From: Microcaldota archaeon
Lineage (GTDB): Archaea; Micrarchaeota; Micrarchaeia; Micrarchaeales; Micrarchaeaceae
Assembly: GCA_021810105.1 (NCBI GenBank)
Contig: JAJZJM010000002.1
Coordinates: 62,001-126,000, forward strand
Length of the DNA stretch: 64,000 nt
Reading direction: 5' to 3'
The translations under genes were made by a program, and so were the position numbers. Below the pieces are notes generated by a model that was not told where the DNA came from, ran no database searches, and was given only the letters and a program-made list of their open reading frames with translations. Position 1 is the first letter of the stretch. Each line of letters begins with the position of its first letter. Below, in pieces: positions 56,804-64,000 of the stretch.

Positions 56804-57389
56804 CATAAAAAAAGAGGGGCACGGACTTTTTATAGCTGTTACAGGCACTCCGGGAGCCGGGAAGAGCACATTTGCCAAAGAGATATCAGATGATCTCGGC
56901 ATCACCCTAATAGAGATAAATTCGATAGTGGAATCTTACAGGCTTTTTTCAGAAACAGATGATGATGGGGCAAAAATCGCAATGATAAAGCCGTTGACAA
57001 AGAAGATAAAGCAACTCGCAGGGGAGAGTTTGAAAAATGGTGCGGCTTTGATAGTGGGGCACCTTGCATGCGAACTTGGGATAAGGTATGATATAGCCAT
57101 AGTTGTCAGATGCCAGCTCGAGATATTGGAACAGCGCCTTCTGGATAGGGGTTATGGGACAGAGAAACTGAAGGAAAATCTTATGGCTGAGGCGCTTGAT
57201 TATTGCGGAGTTGCTGCCCAGGAGAGAAGCGATGAGGTACTTGAATTGGATGGTAGCGCGGACAAGGATGTTGTGATAGATTACCTGAAAGCAAGGATTG
57301 AAGGAAAGCCTGGTGCGCAGCCAAAACTCAAGCAAATAGACAGGATGCCGGAATTGCTAAAATTCATCGAGGCTGGGAAGCTACCTTAG
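56796..57389 (+). CDS. AK6/Fap7-like adenylate kinase
   Basis: IAVTGTPGAGKSTFAKEISDDLGITLIEIN...GHLACELGIRYDIAIVVRCQLEILEQRLLDRGY. Confidence 0.9.
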   Translation: MVSIKKEGHGLFIAVTGTPGAGKSTFAKEISDDLGITLIEINSIVESYRLFSETDDDGAKIAMIKPLTKKIKQLAGESLKNGAALIVGHLACELGIRYDIAIVVRCQLEILEQRLLDRGYGTEKLKENLMAEALDYCGVAAQERSDEVLELDGSADKDVVIDYLKARIEGKPGAQPKLKQIDRMPELLKFIEAGKLP

Positions 57390-58125
57390 AAACGAAATCC
57401 ATTATCGCCTCCTTTACCTTCTCAGGCTGCTCGAAATGGGGTTCGTGGCCAGCGCCTTCGATTATGTCTATTTCAGCATTCATTTTTTTGCCAAGAAGAA
57501 TTCCGTAACTCAGGGGCACTGTGGCATCATCACGGCCCCATATAAGCCGCACTGGCTTCTTTATGTCTGCAATCATTCCATCCTCTATATCTTCGCTGCT
57601 GTGATCAGAGAATATAATACTCCTCATTATGCTCTCTTTATTTTCATTCAGTTCCATTACGGACGACATAAGCCTCTCCCTGTCAGCTTGAAGCTTGCCA
57701 GAAGAGGAAAGATCGTCGAACTGCTCTTTTATTCCTGCGGTATCCTCCAGCACTACGCCTTTAAGTCCGCAGGGTTGGGATGCGTAATATGCAGCCACCC
57801 ACCCTCCATACGAATGGCCGATTATTATGCTGTCGCCATTATTTTGAAGCGCTATGAACTCCCTTAAGAATTGGAATTGAGCGCTCACAGTGTAATCAAT
57901 ATCCGGAGCTGCAGATTGGCCGTGCCCTAACATGTCTATAAGGTATATGTCAAGGTCATCAGGCATATGCTCCATGAGGCGCTTCCATACAAGAGTGCTG
58001 CCTCCGAGCCCGTGAATAAAGATCATCTTCTCGCCATTTCCTTTATGGTGCTTGAAATGCATGTCTCCCAAAGAGGTTTCTGCAAACTCGTCTGCAAAAT
58101 CTGATTCGTAGTCCATAGTATGCAC
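57364..58125 (-). CDS. Alpha/beta hydrolase
   Basis: FIHGLGGSTLVWKRLMEHM, GHSYGGWVAAYYA, terminal GAGHEPHFEQP. Confidence 0.92.
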   Translation of the reverse strand: MHTMDYESDFADEFAETSLGDMHFKHHKGNGEKMIFIHGLGGSTLVWKRLMEHMPDDLDIYLIDMLGHGQSAAPDIDYTVSAQFQFLREFIALQNNGDSIIIGHSYGGWVAAYYASQPCGLKGVVLEDTAGIKEQFDDLSSSGKLQADRERLMSSVMELNENKESIMRSIIFSDHSSEDIEDGMIADIKKPVRLIWGRDDATVPLSYGILLGKKMNAEIDIIEGAGHEPHFEQPEKVKEAIMDFVSKVASQPR

Positions 58126-58127
58126 GG

Positions 58128-59501
58128 TTATTTTGCAGGCTTGCCGTAGAAGAAGTGTATTGGTCTGCCCAAAGCCGCTTCTGCAACTTCCTGAATGCCC
58201 TCGCTGTATGTGGGATGTGGGTGTATGGTGTCAGCTATGTCCTCTATAGTGGCCCCCATCTCTATAGCAAGCGCAGCCTCTGCTATCATTGAGTTGGCGT
58301 CAGGAGATACAATTTCAATGCCCTTTACAAGGCCATCATCCTCATAAGAGACTTTGACAAACCCTTTTGTAGTATCAAGCGCAACCGCCCTGCCAAGGCC
58401 TGTGAGAGGAAACTTTGTCACTTTTACTCCTTCGGCCTCTTCTATGCTTCCGGCTATTGCGATTTCAGGGTCGGAGAATATAACAGCAGGCACTACTATG
58501 TTTGAATAAGAGGAGTTTATTCCTGATGCCACCTCTCCAGCCACGACCCCCTGCCTTATTGCCTTATGAGCAAGCATGGGTTCCCCTATGACGTCTCCGA
58601 CTGCCAATATGTTCGGGTCCGAGGTCTGCAGTCTTCCATCAACTTTTATGAATCCGTCCTGGCTAACTTCGACTTTTGTATTTTCGAGGCCTAATCCTAC
58701 AGTATACGGAGATAATCCAGTAGCAACAACAATTATTTCTGCTTCTACGCTGCTGCCATTGCTAATTGAGACAGCACTCCCTTTTCTTTCCACTGGGTTA
58801 ACACCAGTAAGTATAGATATTCCGAGTTCTGACATCCTTCTTTTGACGAGGTCTACAGCATCCCTATCGAAATGGGAGAGCACATCCGACCTTGCAAGTA
58901 TTGTAACCTTTGTACCGAGCTTTGCATAAAGAGTCCCTATCTCAACAGCGACATATCCGGCACCTATTATCAGCATGCTTTTGGGGATTCTATCAAGCAT
59001 CAATGCATTCTTGTAATCTATTATAGTATTGCTGAATTCAAATCCTCTGAGCGGCCTTGGAATGGAACCTGTTGCTATTATTGCTTTTTTGAATTCCAAG
59101 GTAATACCATCTGTCAACTGTAAATTGTTGGAGGAGAGAAATGTTGCTGCTCCTTTTAGCACGTCAACTCCATTTGATTTGCATAGGAATGCCACCCCAT
59201 CTTCCAGTTTCTTCGAGACCCCCATCCTCCAATCAAGCATCTTCTTTGCATCTAAAGAAACAGAGCCGATGTTTATGCCGAATTTTTGGGAATGCTGGGC
59301 CTCATAAAATATGTCGGATATGTGGATAAGAGTCTTTGAAGGTATGCATGCGTAATTAAGGCAATGGCCGCCCAATTTTTCTTTCTCTACCAGGGCAACG
59401 CTTTTTCCAAGCTCTGCTGCCCTTATTGCTGCAACATATCCTCCTACGCCTCCGCCTATTACAGCTATGTCAACCTGCTCTGGCAGAGAACCCATTACCA
59501 T
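58128..59501 (-). CDS. lpdA: Dihydrolipoamide dehydrogenase-like FAD/NAD disulfide oxidoreductase
   Basis: GGGVGGYVAAIRAAELGK, GGHCLNYACIPSKTLI, HPHPTYSEGIQEVA. Confidence 0.93.
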   Translation of the reverse strand: MVMGSLPEQVDIAVIGGGVGGYVAAIRAAELGKSVALVEKEKLGGHCLNYACIPSKTLIHISDIFYEAQHSQKFGINIGSVSLDAKKMLDWRMGVSKKLEDGVAFLCKSNGVDVLKGAATFLSSNNLQLTDGITLEFKKAIIATGSIPRPLRGFEFSNTIIDYKNALMLDRIPKSMLIIGAGYVAVEIGTLYAKLGTKVTILARSDVLSHFDRDAVDLVKRRMSELGISILTGVNPVERKGSAVSISNGSSVEAEIIVVATGLSPYTVGLGLENTKVEVSQDGFIKVDGRLQTSDPNILAVGDVIGEPMLAHKAIRQGVVAGEVASGINSSYSNIVVPAVIFSDPEIAIAGSIEEAEGVKVTKFPLTGLGRAVALDTTKGFVKVSYEDDGLVKGIEIVSPDANSMIAEAALAIEMGATIEDIADTIHPHPTYSEGIQEVAEAALGRPIHFFYGKPAK

Positions 59502-59557
59502 TATACCACTCTAACGAGTATGATAACTTCTTTATAAAATAGTTTGTTAAAAAAGGT

Positions 59558-61000
59558 TTACCCTTTGGTTACTCCGAGCGGCACAAGCTTTGCAACTATT
59601 CCTGATATTTTCGCACCTTCTATGCTGGCCACTACATCGTCTACATTCTTGTATGCCCATTCAGCTTCCTCGCTTACCAGCTTCTTGCTCCTTACCCTTA
59701 TCTCTATGTTCTTTCTTTTCATCTCATCCAATGTCTTTGAAGAGGTTATTTCCCTTAGCGCCTGGTGTCTTGACATCACCCTTCCAGCACCATGGCAAGA
59801 CGACCCGAACGTCTCTGTCATGCCCTCTTTCCTTCCTGCAAGCACATAGCTTGAAGTACCCATGCTGCCCGGTATAAGAACAGGCTGACCGTATTCCCTA
59901 TATGCCGAAGGAATCTCCTTCCTTCCGGGGCCGAATGCCCTTGTGGCTCCTTTTCTGTGCACATACAAACTCATTCTTTTACCATCGACATCATGCTCCT
60001 CAAGTTTGGCTGTGTTATGGCACAGGTCGTAAACAAGCCTCATATCCAATTCATCTGCGCTTCTCTTGAATGTGTCTGCAAAGCTCTTTCTTATGAAATG
60101 CGTCATTATCTGCCTATTCACAAAAGCGAAGTTAATAGCAGAGCACATAGATGCCCAGTATCTGTCAGCCTCTTTACTGCCCACATGAGCATAGCTAAGC
60201 TCTACATCAGGAAAAGTTATATTATATTTTTTCTGGTAATCCATAAGCACTCTTATGTAGTCACTACATATCTGATGGCCATAGCCTCTGGAGCCGCTAT
60301 GAAGCATTATCACAACCATATCTTTTTCTAGCCCGTATGCCTTGCCTATCTTTTCATCAAATATTTTATCTACTTTCTGCACTTCTGCAAAATGGTTGCC
60401 TGCCCCAAGTGTGCCAAGCTGTTGTATGCCCCTTTTCTTGGCTAGATCGCTCACTATGCCATAATCTGCGCCTTTCATGTGCGTCTCTTCCTCAGTTCTT
60501 TCGGGATCTTCGGGGAATCCGTAGCCCTCTTTGACTATATAGCCTACTCCTTCTGTTGCTATCCTCTCCAGCTGTTTTTGAGTAAAACCAAGGTGCATCT
60601 TGCTTCCTACGCCGCTTGGCACATTCCTGAACATGGCATCCATAAGCGCACCGAACTTTGGCCTTAGCTCTTTCTCCGTCAGGTTGGTCTTGATTAGCCT
60701 TACACCGCACCCTATGTCAAATCCTATCGCGCCTGGCGATATTATGCCATCATTGGCATCAAACGCGGCTACGCCGCCTATGGGGAAGGAATATCCCTCA
60801 TGCGCATCAGGCATTAGGAGCATGTTCTTGACTATAGAAGGAAGTTTTGACGCGTTTGTAGCTTGATTCAGAGTCCTGTCTTTTTCGATAGCATTTCTGA
60901 GTGGCTCATTCGCATATAAGCGTATAGGCACATTCATGCCGGAATTCTTATCCTTCTCGATTTCCCAAAGGAAATCATTTATTTTCTTTATCTCAGCCAT
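59558..61000 (-). CDS. rtcB: tRNA-splicing ligase RtcB
   Basis: MPDAHEGYSFPIGGVAAFD, GAIGFDIGCGVRLIKT, LGAGNHFAEVQ, HSGSRGYGHQI, GSMGTSSYVLAG. Confidence 0.96.
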   Translation of the reverse strand: MAEIKKINDFLWEIEKDKNSGMNVPIRLYANEPLRNAIEKDRTLNQATNASKLPSIVKNMLLMPDAHEGYSFPIGGVAAFDANDGIISPGAIGFDIGCGVRLIKTNLTEKELRPKFGALMDAMFRNVPSGVGSKMHLGFTQKQLERIATEGVGYIVKEGYGFPEDPERTEEETHMKGADYGIVSDLAKKRGIQQLGTLGAGNHFAEVQKVDKIFDEKIGKAYGLEKDMVVIMLHSGSRGYGHQICSDYIRVLMDYQKKYNITFPDVELSYAHVGSKEADRYWASMCSAINFAFVNRQIMTHFIRKSFADTFKRSADELDMRLVYDLCHNTAKLEEHDVDGKRMSLYVHRKGATRAFGPGRKEIPSAYREYGQPVLIPGSMGTSSYVLAGRKEGMTETFGSSCHGAGRVMSRHQALREITSSKTLDEMKRKNIEIRVRSKKLVSEEAEWAYKNVDDVVASIEGAKISGIVAKLVPLGVTKG

Positions 61001-61111
61001 TTTTTAACCCGCTTTATTCGATAGACATCTCCTGTATACTTTTTAATATGCTCCTTTAAGAACCCATTCACTCTGCCATTTTTGGATATTTTGCACATCT
61101 TCAGGGATTGC

Positions 61112-62599
61112 CTAAGTTAGATTTGGCGGATAGCATGTTGCATTTGTTGGAAGGTATATCTGTATGTAAGAAGAGTTGTACGCCAATGTAAAGTTTTTAA
61201 TACCGATTATCAGCGTAGGGGAGACTCCGGCGCCATCTATTATAACTATGGGATATTTCGCCTGCTCGTTTGTTAATATAGTATAATTGATACCTTGCTG
61301 TTCAAGCAAGGCAGTAACCATTGGGGTTATTGTTTTACTCGAATATCTTATGAAAGGGGAATACGCATTCATGTGCTGATAAAGCATAGGTATCCATGCG
61401 TTTGATATGAATCTGCATCCGGCAAAGCCCAACGAGGATAGCTGGCTGTACGCCTGCACATATACGTTGTTCTGATTGTTGGCATTGTAATATTCTACAA
61501 TAGCAGTATTCGAAGTCACATATGTGTAGCATACCGCTATGATTAGCACAATTATAGCAGCTATAGCAACGTAGTATTCTAAATTCCTCCATTTTTGCAG
61601 CATGCTGCTGAGAATCGATACGGACAAGAGAATGAATGAAGTAGCAAAAAGATAGCCAAACCGCTCTTGGGTAAAGAAATCATTGTGTGGAAGTACAAAA
61701 ACATAACCTATAAGGGAAAGAGCAAAGAATGAGATAAGCACTTTGTACTTTTTCCAATTCACGCCCCATACCTTTCTCCTTTTTCCCTTTACCCATGCTG
61801 CCAGCCCCAACACTCCAAGCGCAAGAGGATATGCGACCACTGCGAGTATAGCGAGCGGATAAACTGCAATGTAACCTCCGGACGTCACGGCATTAGATAA
61901 AGCAGACTCATAACTGTATAGCGGATTGCCGTATATAAGATAATTGAAGAGCAACCATGGAGATGTTGTTATAATCTCGAACAGAAGTCCAAAGATCACC
62001 TTCTTTTTTGTTCCAAGAAGTAAAACCATTGGTGTAAGTATGAGGGTCGGATATTTGGCCAGGCCTGCGAGTGCCAGAAATACTCCTGATATGCTGCGTT
62101 TTTTGTATATAAGCACCATCGCAATCAGCACGAAAATTACGGATAACCCTTCCATGCCATTCGGCACAAAGAAGAAGTATATTGTATATGGATTCAGGAA
62201 CGCGGCGTAAAGAAGAAGAGTGTTTATCCTCATGTATTTTCCAACAGCATAAAGCGCAGCTGCCGCACCCAGATATACGATTATCATATATGGAAGCACG
62301 GGTTCTGAGAAGAGTAAAGATAGAAGTGCGAATATCGGAGTGCTGAGAGGAGCCCTATACGGCTCTGCGTAATACACCAGATTATTCAGATACTCTCCTA
62401 TGAAAGCGTTCTTTGCCCCTACTGAGTCGTTCTTTAGATAATTAATGAGAGTTTTACCGAGAAGAGAATGAGCAGTTATGTCCCATTGCGGGCCTCTGAA
62501 GTGGAAAAGCACCAATAATATTAGAAGAGGCAATGCTATAAGGACGAACAGGAGAGCAATTCGCAAAGGGCTTTCATTTTTAGGTTTTATCTCCATCAA
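61112..62599 (-). CDS. Multi-TM glycosyltransferase-like protein (GT-C type)
   Basis: About 10 TM segments with N-terminal GT-C-like loop and C-terminal extracellular domain. Confidence 0.65.
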   Translation of the reverse strand: MMEIKPKNESPLRIALLFVLIALPLLILLVLFHFRGPQWDITAHSLLGKTLINYLKNDSVGAKNAFIGEYLNNLVYYAEPYRAPLSTPIFALLSLLFSEPVLPYMIIVYLGAAAALYAVGKYMRINTLLLYAAFLNPYTIYFFFVPNGMEGLSVIFVLIAMVLIYKKRSISGVFLALAGLAKYPTLILTPMVLLLGTKKKVIFGLLFEIITTSPWLLFNYLIYGNPLYSYESALSNAVTSGGYIAVYPLAILAVVAYPLALGVLGLAAWVKGKRRKVWGVNWKKYKVLISFFALSLIGYVFVLPHNDFFTQERFGYLFATSFILLSVSILSSMLQKWRNLEYYVAIAAIIVLIIAVCYTYVTSNTAIVEYYNANNQNNVYVQAYSQLSSLGFAGCRFISNAWIPMLYQHMNAYSPFIRYSSKTITPMVTALLEQQGINYTILTNEQAKYPIVIIDGAGVSPTLIIGIKNFTLAYNSSYIQIYLPTNATCYPPNLT

Positions 62600-62611
62600 A
62601 GCACGCGTGCA

Positions 62612-63106
62612 TCAAGCCAAACCTACAGCCTTAAGCAGCCTGTTAAAATCTTTTTTCTCTACCCAATCCACTTTTAGATACTCTATTATTTCATTATCAG
62701 ACATGCCTAACCTCTTTGCTTCTGCAACACCTCCTTTGTATGCCTCTATCTCTGTCGGGCTGTCCACATACTCAAAATTATCATCAAAAAGGTTTTTACC
62801 GTCCATGCCCTGCTTTATATGGGTAAGCTCATGTATTACATCCAGGTATACATGACGCTCATCTGCCCTCTTTATGTAATCATAATTGCACCCTATGGAT
62901 AGGTTCCTGTCGTCTACCCATAGATAACCCCATTTGGTTGAGACAAGCATTACCTTTAACCCAGAAAGGACTTTATTAGTGTCTTTGCCGAATATCTTTT
63001 TCACAGCATCTACATTTTCAAACCCTTTGAAAATATCTGTGAATTTATAATATGCGAGCTTTACATTCTTGTTAATTCTGACTCCTAATATTTTTTTACT
63101 TTTCAT
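62612..63106 (-). CDS. Putative zinc metallopeptidase-like protein
   Basis: DVIHELTHIKQ (HExxH) and downstream SPTEIEAYKGG. Confidence 0.65.
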   Translation of the reverse strand: MKSKKILGVRINKNVKLAYYKFTDIFKGFENVDAVKKIFGKDTNKVLSGLKVMLVSTKWGYLWVDDRNLSIGCNYDYIKRADERHVYLDVIHELTHIKQGMDGKNLFDDNFEYVDSPTEIEAYKGGVAEAKRLGMSDNEIIEYLKVDWVEKKDFNRLLKAVGLA

Positions 63107-63135
63107 TTAATCAGAAGAAGATTGTATGCTTCACT

Positions 63136-63735
63136 TTATATCTTTTTCTGCCTGTGAAGAAGCTTGTCAACAAAAGTTATTCCTTTCCAATACCTTTCCT
63201 CTTTCCAATAGTCCCCGCGCATGTTGTATCCTCTTTGCTCCCAGAATCCTGGCTTGTCTTCCTCCAGAACCTCTATTCCGTCAATCCACTTGGTGCTTTT
63301 CCAGAGGTATAATGTGGGTACGAATGCCCTTATAGGACCTCCGTGCTTTGGCTCAAGAGGCTTGCCATTGACCTTGAGGGCAAGCATGCAATCATCATTT
63401 ATGTACTCAATTGGGACGTTGGCTGAGTAGTCAACATAGGAGGAGAGAAGCATTAGGTATCTGCCTTTTGCGCCTGCCATTTTCAATAAATAATTGAGAG
63501 ATATACCTTCCCATTCATCTCCCAACCTGCTCCACCTTGTAACGCAATGCATATCAAGTTTTTTTATTATCCTGGGCATTTTCATTAGCTCGTCCCAGCC
63601 GAGCGATATCTCTTTATCTACTTTGCCGAATATTTTCAACCTGTAGCTTTTCAGGTCGATCTCTGGCGTGTCTGTTGCGCTCAACACAGGCCATGTTATT
63701 TTAGTAACAACTTGGCCTGGCGGTACTCCTTCCAT
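63136..63735 (-). CDS. Sulfite oxidase-like / MsrP-like molybdopterin oxidoreductase
   Basis: LDMHCVTRWSRLGDEWEGISL; GGPIRAFVPTLYLWKSTKWIDGIEVLEEDKPGFWEQRGYNMRGDYW. Confidence 0.88.
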   Translation of the reverse strand: MEGVPPGQVVTKITWPVLSATDTPEIDLKSYRLKIFGKVDKEISLGWDELMKMPRIIKKLDMHCVTRWSRLGDEWEGISLNYLLKMAGAKGRYLMLLSSYVDYSANVPIEYINDDCMLALKVNGKPLEPKHGGPIRAFVPTLYLWKSTKWIDGIEVLEEDKPGFWEQRGYNMRGDYWKEERYWKGITFVDKLLHRQKKI

Positions 63736-63816
63736 ATTAGTAAATATGCCTTGGAAATATTAACACTTTCTGTGTCGTATGCCGGATAAAGTTTTTAATA
63801 CTTGTTATTGTTATAT

Positions 63817-64000
63817 ATGCGTGATTTAATGGGATTTGCTGATACATTGAAAGGTGCATTTAATGCAATATTGCATCCAAAAAGCGGCACAACGCAGAGC
63901 ATGTCGATAGGAGGAGCACTGAAGTTCTACTATACGATTATGATTATACCCCTTATATTAGGCATAGTGCTAAGCTATGTTTTTGGCGGTGCGGCAACTG
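63817..64000 (+). CDS. Membrane protein, N-terminal part (Yip1-like?), runs off window
   Basis: MRDLMGFADTLKGAFNAILHPKSGTTQSMSIGGALKFYYTIMIIPLILGIVLSYVFGGAAT... Confidence 0.55.
   Translation, partial: MRDLMGFADTLKGAFNAILHPKSGTTQSMSIGGALKFYYTIMIIPLILGIVLSYVFGGAAT

Noticed and set aside
1-64000. CRISPR arrays, rRNA genes, prophage or integrase genes
   Set aside because: No regularly spaced direct repeats, rRNA-like sequence, or integrase/capsid/terminase motifs were seen by reading.

Overview
The window reads as a chromosomal segment of a DPANN-type archaeon. Archaeal markers include aIF5B, S10p, EF-1alpha, Cdc48/VAT, a histone, Hel308, RNase P RNA, KsgA/Dim1, an archaeal-type TyrRS, Trm1, AK6 and RtcB, with TATA-like promoters throughout. 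A Micrarchaeota-like lineage is my inference, not shown here. Most of the window is housekeeping genes, with several accessory regions. (1) A compact minus-strand, three-gene cassette at about 51.9-54.3 kb. It encodes a 160-aa protein carrying six aromatic-X-Asp/Asn motifs in about 31 residues, a radical SAM enzyme with a SPASM-like C-terminus, and a TraB/Tiki-like protein. I read it as a candidate archaeal radical-SAM cyclophane-type RiPP system, and it is the most interesting locus here. (2) A type IV pilus/Tad-like assembly operon (23.0-28.9 kb) convergent with four translationally coupled genes for very large surface proteins with pilin-like N-termini; three of them carry LamG-like modules (15.0-23.0 kb). 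A 2463-aa surface protein and a pilin-like protein sharing a DUF2341-like module lie further on. (3) A TnpB-only IS200/IS605-type element inserted into a small membrane/SHOCT-like gene. (4) Two intron-bearing tRNAs: tRNA-CAU with an anticodon-loop intron, and tRNA-Leu(CAA) with a 14-nt insertion in the T-loop that fits a relaxed bulge-helix-loop splice motif. (5) A 39-aa extremely acidic microprotein ORF just upstream of cdc48. No CRISPR array was seen. All family calls come from reading motifs; no database searches were run.
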